From assembly GCA_017504435.1 (NCBI GenBank), contig JAFVRD010000040.1, positions 1 to 64,000 on the forward strand: a stretch of 64,000 nucleotides of DNA. Reading direction: 5' to 3'. Shown here in pieces: positions 44,048 through 52,548 of the stretch; positions within the stretch are counted from its first letter, which is position 1; the number at the start of each line of letters is the position of its first letter. The notes under the pieces are model-generated. The model was not told the DNA's origin, ran no database searches, and saw only the letters and a list, made by a program, of their open reading frames with translations. Position numbers and translations under genes: made by a program. Origin of the DNA: Lentisphaeria bacterium. Lineage in GTDB: Bacteria; Verrucomicrobiota; Lentisphaeria; Victivallales; Victivallaceae.

Positions 44048-45193
44048 TCAGCGGTTGAAACGCACTTCTCCGCCAACCAACGTTTTACAGACCGTAAAAT
44101 CGTTGTCCATCAGTACGATATCTGCCAAATATCCGGGCAGCAGATAGCCGCGGTCCGCCAATCCCAATGACCGGGCAGCAGATGCCGATGTTGCTTTCAC
44201 AGCTTCACACATCGGCAATCCGGTGACTTCACAGACATTCTTAAATGCAGTAGCCAACTGCAACGTACTTCCAGCCAACGCACCGCCCTCTTTCAGCCGT
44301 GCTGCACCATCGGCAACCAGAACCGGCAAACCTCCAAGAGAATATTCGCCGTCCGGCATAGCTGCGGCACGCATAGCATCTGTGATAAGAATGACCTGAT
44401 CAGCACCTTTGACCTGAAATACCAGCTTGATCATTTCCGGAGAAATATGCAGCTTATCACAAATCAATTCGGCAAAAACATCTTTGTGCAGCAACCCGGC
44501 ACCAACCAAACCGATATCACGATGATGCAGCGGAGTCATCTGATTGCAGAAGTGGGACAAATTGCGCAATCCGGTATCATACGCGGATTTGAACACCTCA
44601 TATTTGGCAGCACTGTGAGTGCAGGACGGTACGATTTTACGATTGAGCATCTCACCGACAAATCCAACGCCGCCGGCTTCCTCAATAGCAAATGTGATCT
44701 TGGCAACCGGAAAAACTTTGTTCAGCCGATCCACCTCTGCTGCATCCGGCAAACGGACAAACTCCGGATTCTGCGCTCCGGCACATTTCACGTTGATAAA
44801 AGGTCCTTCCAAATGCACACCGGGAATACGGCATCCGCTTTTCTGATCATAAACTGCAACAGCCCGCAATGAATCAGCCAAATCGCTCTCACTGACCGTA
44901 AGGGTGGTCGGCAACAAAGTTGTTACCCCTTCTGCCAGTTTGTTTTGAGCAATAGCAGCACTGCCTTCTGCTGAACCGTCACAAAAGTCAAAACTGTTAC
45001 GGCCATGACAATGAACATCAATAAATCCGGGCACAGCAGTCAATCCGTCAGCATCAATCACCTGGGCTCCAGTCGGTGCCGTAATATTTCCGGCGGTGAT
45101 CTGCACTATTTTTTCATCTGTAATTAAAATGGATGCATTCGGCAAATCCACTCCGGGAGAAACCAAGCGGCAGTTTTTTATCAAAGTATACAT
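44048..45193 (-). CDS. nagA: N-acetylglucosamine-6-phosphate deacetylase
   Basis: 381 residues of the amidohydrolase superfamily. Signatures are DVHCHGRNSFDF, LEGPFINVKCAGAQNPEF, the metal/His residues in PSCTHSAAKYE, HFCNQMTPLHHRD, ICDKLHISPEM and the catalytic Asp in LITDAMRAA. It converts GlcNAc-6-P to GlcN-6-P. AGGAGG precedes the ATG at 45193, preferred over the longer frame from 45250. It is divergent from a nucleotidyltransferase and a NahK-like kinase, pointing to amino-sugar use. Confidence 0.93.
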   Translation of the reverse strand: MYTLIKNCRLVSPGVDLPNASILITDEKIVQITAGNITAPTGAQVIDADGLTAVPGFIDVHCHGRNSFDFCDGSAEGSAAIAQNKLAEGVTTLLPTTLTVSESDLADSLRAVAVYDQKSGCRIPGVHLEGPFINVKCAGAQNPEFVRLPDAAEVDRLNKVFPVAKITFAIEEAGGVGFVGEMLNRKIVPSCTHSAAKYEVFKSAYDTGLRNLSHFCNQMTPLHHRDIGLVGAGLLHKDVFAELICDKLHISPEMIKLVFQVKGADQVILITDAMRAAAMPDGEYSLGGLPVLVADGAARLKEGGALAGSTLQLATAFKNVCEVTGLPMCEAVKATSASAARSLGLADRGYLLPGYLADIVLMDNDFTVCKTLVGGEVRFNR

Positions 45194-45230
45194 AGTAAAT
45201 ATCCTCCTTTTAATTATTGTACTTATATAA

Positions 45231-45258
45231 AAGATACTGCAAAAAATCATTTTTTCAA
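45231..45258 (-). promoter_or_regulatory. Possible promoter for nagA
   Basis: On the minus strand TTGAAA, 16-bp spacer, TATCTT, about 38 bp before the nagA ATG. Confidence 0.4.
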
Positions 45259-45308
45259 TAAAACTTTGACATTGTTTATGGACTTTCGGGTAAAATTCAC
45301 AACATCAG

Positions 45309-45337
45309 TTGCAATAATTAAAAGATGGCGGTATATT
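45309..45337 (+). promoter_or_regulatory. Sigma70-type promoter for the nucleotidyltransferase-kinase pair
   Basis: TTGCAA, 17-bp spacer, TATATT, about 57 bp before the ATG at 45394. The -35 and -10 are identical to those of the LysM gene promoter. Confidence 0.6.
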
Positions 45338-45393
45338 CTGTAAGAGTAATTTGAAAAAAATCTAAACCATCAGAATAAAAAAGGGAATAAAAA

Positions 45394-46302
45394 ATGGGAC
45401 TTTCATTATTGATCCTTGCCGCTGGAATGGGAAGCCGCTACGGGGGCTTGAAACAATTGGATCAAATGGGACCGTCCGGAGAGACGGTAATGGATTATTC
45501 AGTGTTTGATGCGGTTCGTGCCGGTTTTGACAGAATCGTTTTTGTGATCAGGCGGGATTTTGAAGATGAATTCAAAAAAGTCATCGCAAAACGTTATGAA
45601 GGCAAAATTAAAATTGATTTTGCATTTCAGGACATCAATGATCTGCCGGGAAATTTCAAAGCTCCGGCTGACCGGGTAAAACCGTGGGGTACCGGTCACG
45701 CAGTTTATGCAGCCCGGGAATTGTTGACAGAACCGTTTGCCGTTATCAATGCTGATGATTTTTACGGACAGGACAGCTACCGTAAACTGGCATCGTATTT
45801 GAGTAATCCCCCTGCCCCGGGCAAAGTTCGCGGTTGTATTGCTGCATTCCAGTTGAGCAATACACTCAGTGAAAACGGCTCAGTTTCCCGCGGTATATGC
45901 AGCGATGACGGCAAAGGTCATTTGTCTCAAGTCGTGGAAAACACTAAAATATTCCGCAAAGATGACGGAAAGATCGTATCTTTGATGGAAGACGGCACCG
46001 AGGTGGAACTCACCGGCAATGAACCTGCTTCAATGAATTCATGGGGATTCATGCCGGAGATGGTCAATGAACTTGAAGCACTGTTCAAAGATTTCCTTGC
46101 TGCTCACGGCAATGAGTTAAAGAGCGAATTTTATCTGCCTTTTGTCGTTGACACCCTGATCCGTAAAGAGAAAGCCGAAATCACAATGTGTCACAGCAAT
46201 GACAGCTGGTTTGGTGTAACTTACAAAGAAGACCGTCCCATGGTGCAAAAGGCACTTCAGGATCTCGTGGATTCAGGAGCTTATCCCAAACAACTTTTCT
46301 AA
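45394..46302 (+). CDS. Sugar-phosphate nucleotidyltransferase
   Basis: 302 residues. The nucleotidyltransferase start is LLILAAGMGSRYGGLKQLDQMGPSGETVMDYS, with the metal/nucleotide site FAVINADDFYG and PWGTGHAVYAAREL. It probably joins a sugar 1-phosphate to NTP. Immediately downstream is a NahK-like kinase that makes sugar 1-phosphates, so the two probably act in sequence on an N-acetylhexosamine (inference). The ribosome-binding site is AAGGGAAT-like. Confidence 0.85.
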   Translation: MGLSLLILAAGMGSRYGGLKQLDQMGPSGETVMDYSVFDAVRAGFDRIVFVIRRDFEDEFKKVIAKRYEGKIKIDFAFQDINDLPGNFKAPADRVKPWGTGHAVYAARELLTEPFAVINADDFYGQDSYRKLASYLSNPPAPGKVRGCIAAFQLSNTLSENGSVSRGICSDDGKGHLSQVVENTKIFRKDDGKIVSLMEDGTEVELTGNEPASMNSWGFMPEMVNELEALFKDFLAAHGNELKSEFYLPFVVDTLIRKEKAEITMCHSNDSWFGVTYKEDRPMVQKALQDLVDSGAYPKQLF

Positions 46303-46315
46303 AAAGGAGAAAAAC

Positions 46316-47413
46316 ATGGCGACGCCATATACCCAGAAAGAAATCAAACGTCTTATAGGGATGTTTGATGTTTACGGAGATTTTTTAGTTGGGGCACCTT
46401 TCGGCAACGGTAATGTCAACGATACATTCCAATTGACTTACGATCAGGGAGGTATCCGTCTGCACTACACGCTGCAGAGAATCAACTCCAATGTGTTTAA
46501 AAATCCTGTAAAAGTTATGGAGAATGTTTCCAAAGTCACCGATCATATTTTGGAAAAAATACGTTTGGCAAAAGCGGAAACCCGCAAACGTACTTTGCGG
46601 TTGTTGCATGCCCATGACGGCAAACCTTATGCGTTTGATGATAACGGTGATTGCTGGAGAGCATATGTTTTTGTTGAACATGCCAGAGCGTATGAAGTTT
46701 TAGAATCTCCGGAACAAGCGTTCCGGGTAGCGCAGGGTTTTGGAGAATTTCAGCAGCATTTGGCTGACTTCGAAGGCAGGCTTCACGAGACTATTCCCGA
46801 TTTTCACAATACGCCGAAACGGATCACTGCACTTGAAGCTGCGGTAAAAAGTGATTGCTTCAATCGGGTGAAAAATGTTGCCAAAGAGATCGATTTTGTA
46901 CTTTCGCGCAAAGATGAATGCGGAAAGCTGCTGCAGCTGCACGCAGAAGGATCAATTCCGGAACGCATCACTCACAATGATACCAAAGCGAATAACATTT
47001 TAATCGATGACCTCTCCGGAGAAGCAATTTGCGTTATCGATTTGGATACCGTGATGCCCGGATTATCTTTATATGACTTCGGTGATATGGTACGCAGCGG
47101 CACGAATCCGGCTGAAGAAGATGAGATCAATTTGGATCGAGTCGGTATGAGATTTGACATGTATGAAGGTTTCTTTGACGGTTTTTTGAATACTGCCGGA
47201 AAAATCCTCACCGAAGCGGAACGGGAAATGTTGCCGTTTTCAGCAAAATTGATCACGTTGGAAATCGGAACCCGTTTTCTGACTGACTATCTGATGGGAG
47301 ATATGTATTTCAAAACCAAACGTCCCGATCATAACCTTGACCGTTGCCGCACTCAATTCAAACTGGTCGAATCCATGGAAGCACAAATGAATAAAATGCT
47401 GGCTTTACTCTGA
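46316..47413 (+). CDS. NahK-like N-acetylhexosamine 1-kinase (aminoglycoside phosphotransferase fold)
   Basis: 365 residues. The phosphotransferase fold has GAPFGNGNVNDTFQL near the N-terminus, YTLQRINSNVFKNPVKVMENV (typical of NahK-type kinases), the catalytic loop RITHNDTKANNILID and metal site ICVIDLDTVMPGLSLYDFGDMVRSG. Known NahK phosphorylates GlcNAc/GalNAc at C1. It follows the nucleotidyltransferase by 13 bp (AAGGAG between them) and ends before a good terminator. Confidence 0.85.
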   Translation: MATPYTQKEIKRLIGMFDVYGDFLVGAPFGNGNVNDTFQLTYDQGGIRLHYTLQRINSNVFKNPVKVMENVSKVTDHILEKIRLAKAETRKRTLRLLHAHDGKPYAFDDNGDCWRAYVFVEHARAYEVLESPEQAFRVAQGFGEFQQHLADFEGRLHETIPDFHNTPKRITALEAAVKSDCFNRVKNVAKEIDFVLSRKDECGKLLQLHAEGSIPERITHNDTKANNILIDDLSGEAICVIDLDTVMPGLSLYDFGDMVRSGTNPAEEDEINLDRVGMRFDMYEGFFDGFLNTAGKILTEAEREMLPFSAKLITLEIGTRFLTDYLMGDMYFKTKRPDHNLDRCRTQFKLVESMEAQMNKMLALL

Positions 47414-47433
47414 TATTTATCCCCAATGATCTC

Positions 47434-47469
47434 AACGTCACATCTTTGACCGGGTGTGACGTTTTTATT
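47434..47469 (+). terminator. Intrinsic terminator after the NahK-like gene
   Basis: AACGTCACA (47434-47442) pairs with TGTGACGTT (47455-47463), 12-nt loop, followed by a T-rich tail (TTTTTATTT). Confidence 0.88.
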
Positions 47470-47506
47470 TATCTATATCAGGACCTTCACTGATTTCATT
47501 TCCAAT

Positions 47507-48220
47507 TCACATGCAGAAATCAGAAATAGACACGCAACATTCTTCCGTAATAATCAGATGATCCCGCAATTTGATTCCGAAGTCAGACATCAAATTGCAT
47601 ATCTTTTCCGTAGCCAACAAATCATCACGGGACGGGCTTAATATTCCGGAGGGATGATTGTGTGCGATCACTGCGGCAGAAATATTTTTACTCAACGCCA
47701 TTTTACGGGACAATTCAACTGTATTGAGTTCTACCATACTGCTGCTGCCTTTGCTGCACCACTCACTTTGCAAAAATCCGCGTCGGTCAAGAAAAAGCAC
47801 GATCAATTTTTCATAATCACCAAAACCGATTTTCATACGCAGATAACTTTCCAGAGAATTCATATTGTTCAATACCGGAAGTTCCCGCATGTCCTCTCTC
47901 AAGCACCGGATACCAAGCGTACCGACAAGCTCTATAAGCAGCGCCGTATTGCGTCCGATTCCCGGAACCCTGGTCAAGCTGTCTGTCCCCGCAAAAATAA
48001 CGCTGCGCAAAGAACCGAAAGTCTGCAATAATTGCTTTGAAAGCGGTTTCACATCACGGCGCGGAATAGAATACATTAATAATAATTCAAGAATTTCATG
48101 ATCGCACAAACCCGGCTCTCCGACCATTTCAAATCGCTGTTTCAACCGCTCACGATGACCTGCGTTAAAATTTATCTGTCCGGATGCATCATCCATACTC
48201 TGGACGTTATCAGATCCCAT
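47507..48220 (-). CDS. radC: RadC-family (JAB/MPN) protein
   Basis: 237 residues. The helix-hairpin-helix part (LTRVPGIGRNTALLIELVGTLG) precedes the JAB metal motif VIAHNHPSGILSPSRDD, with the conserved end LRDHLIITEECCVSISD. RadC was named for DNA repair, but its true role is uncertain. The ATG at 48220 is preferred because AGAAAGA lies upstream; a start at 48241 has none. Confidence 0.92.
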   Translation of the reverse strand: MGSDNVQSMDDASGQINFNAGHRERLKQRFEMVGEPGLCDHEILELLLMYSIPRRDVKPLSKQLLQTFGSLRSVIFAGTDSLTRVPGIGRNTALLIELVGTLGIRCLREDMRELPVLNNMNSLESYLRMKIGFGDYEKLIVLFLDRRGFLQSEWCSKGSSSMVELNTVELSRKMALSKNISAAVIAHNHPSGILSPSRDDLLATEKICNLMSDFGIKLRDHLIITEECCVSISDFCM

Positions 48221-48264
48221 AATCTTTCTTTCTATTTGCATTTAATAATTTTTTGTTCGTCGAT

Positions 48265-48292
48265 AAAATAGCACAATGTACAAAATTATCAA
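48265..48292 (-). promoter_or_regulatory. Possible promoter for radC
   Basis: On the minus strand TTGATA, 16-bp spacer, TATTTT, about 38 bp before the upstream radC start. Confidence 0.4.
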
Positions 48293-48384
48293 CTTAAATA
48301 CCTGAAACTGTACCTGAATTTACCATTATAACTGAAAAAATATAATCATATATAAAAAAAATGCAAAAAATTAGAGGCGGCTAA

Positions 48385-48413
48385 TTGAAATATCCTTATC
48401 CCCGTGCTATATT
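48385..48413 (+). promoter_or_regulatory. Sigma70-type promoter for secretin-like pair 2
   Basis: TTGAAA, 17-bp spacer, TATATT, one of the strongest matches in the window. It predicts a leader of about 78 nt before the ATG at 48498. Confidence 0.65.
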
Positions 48414-48423
48414 CTGTAAAACA

Positions 48424-48477
48424 CACTTTTCGTGGGGAAAAGTGCATCACAAACTTCTTAAATGGCGATAAACGCCA
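48424..48477 (+). promoter_or_regulatory. Two hairpins in the leader of secretin-like pair 2
   Basis: CACTTTTC/GAAAAGTG (48424-48431 with 48437-48444, 5-nt loop) and TGGCG/CGCCA (48463-48467 with 48473-48477, 5-nt loop). The second ends 20 nt before the start codon, just ahead of the GGGGAG ribosome-binding site. They may stabilise the mRNA or control its translation. Confidence 0.5.
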
Positions 48478-48497
48478 GAAATCGGGGAGAAACAACA

Positions 48498-49883
48498 ATG
48501 AATCCATGGATTCAAAAATGCGCCGCTGTACTGCTCGCAGCCGGTTCAATTACCCTGCCTTTTGCGGCAAGTGCCAATGAACCTGCAGAAAAAGTACAGA
48601 AAATCACCTTTATCGAAGATGATGCTCAAAAAAACATGGCATCAAAAATCTACCAGCTCAAGTACACAAAAGCTGCGGACGTTGCGCCTTTTGTTCGCGG
48701 AGCGGTCATCCGTTATTGCAGAGAATCAAATGTATCCGCTCTTAATGACAAAGCCAACAACCGCCAGCTGCTGATCGTGTCAACCGGTATAAATATGATC
48801 GAATACGTTGACAAAATCGTTGCCACCTTAGACCGCAATGCAAAATTCACCACCGATTCCAATATTGTCGGTGACGGAATTGCCTACGGCACTTACCAGC
48901 CTTCGTTCCGGGCCGCAAGCAGCATGCTTGATATCATGATCAAAGGCGGTATCGTCAGTTCAGAACAGGATGGAGCAGCAATCCGTTTTGATACAAAATC
49001 CAATATGTTCTATTTCAAAGATACTCCTGCCACCGTGGATGATATCAAAGACAAACTTGCATGGCTGGACAAAGCGATTCCGCAAGCACGTGTTGAATTG
49101 ACCGTATACGAAGTCCGGGACAGCGATTTGAAAGATATCGGCATTGATTATTTGGCATGGAAAAACGGTCCGGGACTTAATCTTTTCAATGCCGGTTATG
49201 AGGCATTGAGCGTGCGTGCCGCTGAAAAAATAATGACTTTGCTGGCAGAGCGTGGAATTGAGTTGGCGGGTACTGCTTCATACGGATTCGGTGGTTTTTA
49301 TACAGCCCCTGCGTTTGATATGAGTTTCATCCGTATGCTCCAGCAGAACGGCAAAGCCACCATCAGCAGTTCAGCCATACTTACGATTGCCAATAATCCC
49401 GGAAAAACTTTCAGTGTTGAGTTTGCTCCGGAATATCAGAATATTCAAAAAAATGATAAACATGCCACATCCGTTACTGTCGGCGGAGATGCTTCTTTGA
49501 AAGCCAATATCACCAATGCCGTCATCACTGCCGGTAAAAATGGGGTTGTTAATTTTGATTATTCCATCGACAATGCCAATGTTGTCGAACGCAACAATAT
49601 GGGTGCTGAACTTACCGAAACCGACCATTACGATTCCAGCACAACACTTGCTTTCGGGAAAGAACAGGTGCTTGCCGTGTGGGACCGCAATTCCACTGTT
49701 GAACAGACCATCGGCATTCCGTTCCTCTGTGAACTGCCGATCCTCAAATACATTTTCGGTACGACAACTGAAAATACCGAAGTCACCCGCTGCATTGTAA
49801 CAGCCCGCGCTGTTCCGGTTGTCTATAATGAAAATATGGAACCGGGAACTGCTGCAGAATTTGATTCCATCTGCAAAAAATAA
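48498..49883 (+). CDS. Secretin-like protein, type A of pair 2
   Basis: 461 residues with a signal peptide (CAAVLLAAGSITLPFAASA). It parallels the protein at 23293-24765: ITFIEDDAQKNMASKIYQLKY, VYEVRDSDLKDIGIDYLAWK then NGPGLNLF, VVERNNMGAELTETDHY and IGIPFLCELPILKYIFGTTTE. The start at 48498 has GGGGAG 8-9 nt upstream; the frame from 48462 is less likely. It has its own strong promoter and precedes the type B gene by 22 bp. Confidence 0.78.
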   Translation: MNPWIQKCAAVLLAAGSITLPFAASANEPAEKVQKITFIEDDAQKNMASKIYQLKYTKAADVAPFVRGAVIRYCRESNVSALNDKANNRQLLIVSTGINMIEYVDKIVATLDRNAKFTTDSNIVGDGIAYGTYQPSFRAASSMLDIMIKGGIVSSEQDGAAIRFDTKSNMFYFKDTPATVDDIKDKLAWLDKAIPQARVELTVYEVRDSDLKDIGIDYLAWKNGPGLNLFNAGYEALSVRAAEKIMTLLAERGIELAGTASYGFGGFYTAPAFDMSFIRMLQQNGKATISSSAILTIANNPGKTFSVEFAPEYQNIQKNDKHATSVTVGGDASLKANITNAVITAGKNGVVNFDYSIDNANVVERNNMGAELTETDHYDSSTTLAFGKEQVLAVWDRNSTVEQTIGIPFLCELPILKYIFGTTTENTEVTRCIVTARAVPVVYNENMEPGTAAEFDSICKK

Positions 49884-49905
49884 TCAGAAAAGGTATTAAA
49901 ATATC

Positions 49906-51669
49906 ATGAAACAATATATTATACCCGCTTGTACTGCACTGCTTTTCAGCGCGGTTTCATTTGCCGGCTCTCCGGCAGCTCCGTATGATAACACCCGGAT
50001 CGACGCACGTCTCAATGTCAGTGTAAAAGAAAACACTAATGTGGTGCATTTTGTCCGTGATAATGCCGACCCCAATGTCATTACCAAAGCTTATGTCATC
50101 AAAAATGCCGATCCTTATGAATTGCGCGGTTATCTCCGGAAAATCGTTCAGACCCGTAAGATCAACGACAATATGACCAATATCCAGATCGTCAAATATT
50201 CTGACGGCACTGCGGTTTTGCTGGTTTCTGCAGAAGATTACCGCTTTGAAGATTCTGATATTGCTCAGGGCTTTGACTCCATCATTAAAGAATTGGACAA
50301 ACCCAAAGTCGTTTCTTCATCCGGACGTCCCACCTTTGTTTACTCCCCCAAATACCGGACGGCAGAAGATCTGCTGGCGATGGTAAGAACCATTGGTGCG
50401 GATTGTGTCAGTACTCCCAGCGCAAATGTGGACAATATGACCAATCTCGGCGGAGCCGATGATCTTGCCAGTGATCCCGGATTGAATCTGCTCTTTTTTA
50501 CCGCCTCACCATTCTCCCGGCCGACCATTCTGAAAATGCTCGCTGAGTATGACAAACCGTATCCGGAAGTGCAGGCAAAAGTCACCGTTTATGAATTGTA
50601 CGCGGAAAATGACACTAAACTCGGCTTGGATTTCCAAGCATGGAAAAACAATGACGGTATTGATCTCTTCAGTGCCGGAGGACGTTTCTCCCGCAACCAC
50701 AATGGTGCTGCGCTGGTTGATGGTTTGAAATATAATGACACGACCTATTTCCAGTTCAACCCCAAGTGGAATACTAAATATATTGACTTTCTGACCAGCA
50801 AAGGCAAAGCCAAAATCGTGCATACCGCAGAACTTTCTCTGCGCAACCGCACTACTGGAAATATCTCTAAAAAGACTCAGGTGTTCTTTGCCAAAGCAAC
50901 TGCACTTGACAATGATGAATATATTGAAGCGTATACTGCACTGAATGTTTCAGCTGTCAGTGAGATCGGAACAGACACTCATGGTAACACTATCTCAGTC
51001 GATGCACCGGCAAAAATGACCGTTTTGAAACTTGGCAAAGGTGATCTCTTTGAATATACCCTGCGCCTTGACAAAAATTCCGACAGCAGCTTTGTTGTCA
51101 ATGGTCAAAAAGCTGGTAAAAAAGTTATTGCTCAAAGCATTGCGGAAAATATCGAACTTGCTCTGCAGGACAATAATGCCGGTCATCAGCGCGGCAATGA
51201 AATCAATACCGAAGCATCCCAAGATTTCGGTTTCGATATCCAGTTGACCCCGTCTGTAAATCAAAAGGCAACCTCGCTCAATGTTGTAATAAACAACTCA
51301 TCCATGATTGGATATACCTCTGACGGCACACCGCGTATTCAGAAAAATGCTAAAATAGATACCGATTTTATGATTTCCAATGCAGGTACAAAACTGGTTA
51401 TCGGCGGTATTGAAAAACGTAATGTCATCAAAGTTTCCGGCGGCTTGCCGATTCTGAAAGATTTGCCGCTGCTCGGTTGGATATTCTCAACTGAAACTGA
51501 AGCAACCAAACGTTCTCAGCTGCTCGTCGTGGTTGAAGTTCTGCCCAAAGCCAAAGCTGACAACCGCCAGAATGCAATCAAAGATATTCAGAAAGAACTG
51601 GTCAAAGCCGGAGAAAGCAACACCTACGGCTATCGCCAATTTCTGATTGACTCAAACCGCAGTAAATAA
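49906..51669 (+). CDS. Secretin-like protein, type B of pair 2
   Basis: 587 residues with a signal peptide (IIPACTALLFSAVSFAG). Homologous to 21630-23273 throughout: NVVHFVRDNADPNVITKAYV, KNADPYELRGYLRKIVQ, KLGLDFQAWKNNDGIDLFSA, FNPKWNTKYIDFLTSKGKAK, VHTAELSLRNRTTGNISKKT and the end GGLPILKDLPLLGWIFSTET, a secretin-type C-terminus. A strong terminator follows, so pair 2 is a two-gene unit without the small lipoprotein found after pair 1. Confidence 0.78.
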   Translation: MKQYIIPACTALLFSAVSFAGSPAAPYDNTRIDARLNVSVKENTNVVHFVRDNADPNVITKAYVIKNADPYELRGYLRKIVQTRKINDNMTNIQIVKYSDGTAVLLVSAEDYRFEDSDIAQGFDSIIKELDKPKVVSSSGRPTFVYSPKYRTAEDLLAMVRTIGADCVSTPSANVDNMTNLGGADDLASDPGLNLLFFTASPFSRPTILKMLAEYDKPYPEVQAKVTVYELYAENDTKLGLDFQAWKNNDGIDLFSAGGRFSRNHNGAALVDGLKYNDTTYFQFNPKWNTKYIDFLTSKGKAKIVHTAELSLRNRTTGNISKKTQVFFAKATALDNDEYIEAYTALNVSAVSEIGTDTHGNTISVDAPAKMTVLKLGKGDLFEYTLRLDKNSDSSFVVNGQKAGKKVIAQSIAENIELALQDNNAGHQRGNEINTEASQDFGFDIQLTPSVNQKATSLNVVINNSSMIGYTSDGTPRIQKNAKIDTDFMISNAGTKLVIGGIEKRNVIKVSGGLPILKDLPLLGWIFSTETEATKRSQLLVVVEVLPKAKADNRQNAIKDIQKELVKAGESNTYGYRQFLIDSNRSK

Positions 51670-51685
51670 TAATATACTGACCGGA

Positions 51686-51716
51686 ACCGGAGCGTTTAAA
51701 CGCTCCGGTTTTTTTA
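51686..51716 (+). terminator. Intrinsic terminator after secretin-like pair 2
   Basis: ACCGGAGCGTTT and AAACGCTCCGGT form a perfect 24-nt palindrome followed by T7. Confidence 0.92.
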
Positions 51717-51746
51717 TATCATGATTCTGCAGAAATAAAACATTTC

Positions 51747-52038
51747 AGCTCTGTACTAAAAGAGTACTGATAAAAAAGATAAAATATGCCACCGGGTGCT
51801 ACCTGGACGCGGTCCATCCGGCTCCGCCAAGGCTGCGCCGGGACAAGGCGGCTTTTTATTTGTCCGCGATGACGGCGGGTCGCCGCAAAAGTGGCGAAAT
51901 ATCTGCCGCAGACAGTCATGTCGGTGAAAGCCGACACCTCCTGCCGGAAACGAAGTCAAATTTATTTGCGTGACTGACTGAAGTTGAAGGCGGTATCGTT
52001 CCGCTGCATAAAAATCAGTCTATGTTTAGTACACAGCC
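51747..52038 (+). mobile_element. MITE-like repeat element, copy B (292 bp) with 8-bp target duplication
   Basis: It starts AGCTCTGTACTAAA and ends TTTAGTACACAGCC, in the same orientation as copy A and with long stretches of identity (for example GGTCCATCCGGCTCCGCC). AACATTTC (51739-51746) and AACATTTT (52039-52046) flank it, a 7/8 target duplication that has begun to drift. The region CGCGATGACGGCGGGTCGCC replaces part of copy A, and indels break the antisense frame, so it is probably non-coding. The gap from the element to 52179 is AT-rich with nothing recognisable beyond a ribosome-binding site. Confidence 0.82.
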
Positions 52039-52178
52039 AACATTTTTATGAAAGTTAAAATAATTTTATTTATTTTTTAAGAAAATTAAAGATATTTTTT
52101 AATAAAGCATTTAAATACGTAAAAATTGGAGGTATATTATAGCAACACTGTATTCAAAGAACCAATGAAAGAAAGAAT

Positions 52179-52544
52179 ATGGATAAGTTTCCTGTACTGA
52201 ATCTTGCAGATGCTGCAAAATTTGACCAAAGCATCATTGTGTCTGTAACCGGAAAAATATATTTACATTTACCTGAATACAACACGACATTGCTGGCATC
52301 AACTACCGGAGAGATAACAAACGGAGACACCGTTGCATTTGCCGGAAACAATGGTCTTGCAATTGTCGGTATCTGTAAAATTTCCGATACAGAGATAATT
52401 ATCAAAGATTTATACAGCAGCCGGATATTGCACGTGAACCGTCAAAATACTAAACAAACAGCAAAATGGATATTTCCGGTAATCAACATGCGTATATTTT
52501 GCCTCCGGAACAACAGGAATCGGAAAACAATCCTGCCCAAATAG
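52179..52544 (+). CDS. Small protein of unknown function, paralogue of 54037-54438
   Basis: 121 residues, no signal or membrane segment. Shared features with the second copy: FPVLNLADAAKFDQ against IPFLDSEDAAGFDG, KIYLHLPEY against KIALYFPEN, GDTVAFAGNNGLAIVGICK against GEAVAVATNKGIAVTGFYC, and KWIFPVINMRIFC against RWMFPVLQVEIFC. The GD-V-V / G-A-V-G pattern loosely recalls the S24/LexA C-terminal fold, but the catalytic Ser/Lys pair is not evident and there is no DNA-binding domain. GAAAGAA precedes the start. It converges on the AlsT symporter gene 5 bp away. Confidence 0.65.
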   Translation: MDKFPVLNLADAAKFDQSIIVSVTGKIYLHLPEYNTTLLASTTGEITNGDTVAFAGNNGLAIVGICKISDTEIIIKDLYSSRILHVNRQNTKQTAKWIFPVINMRIFCLRNNRNRKTILPK

Positions 52545-52548
52545 AGAT

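Noticed and set aside
45266-45296. TTGACA-19-TAAAAT as promoter for the nucleotidyltransferase gene
   Set aside because: The 19-bp spacer is long; TTGCAA-17-TATATT at 45309-45337 is closer and fits the local consensus.
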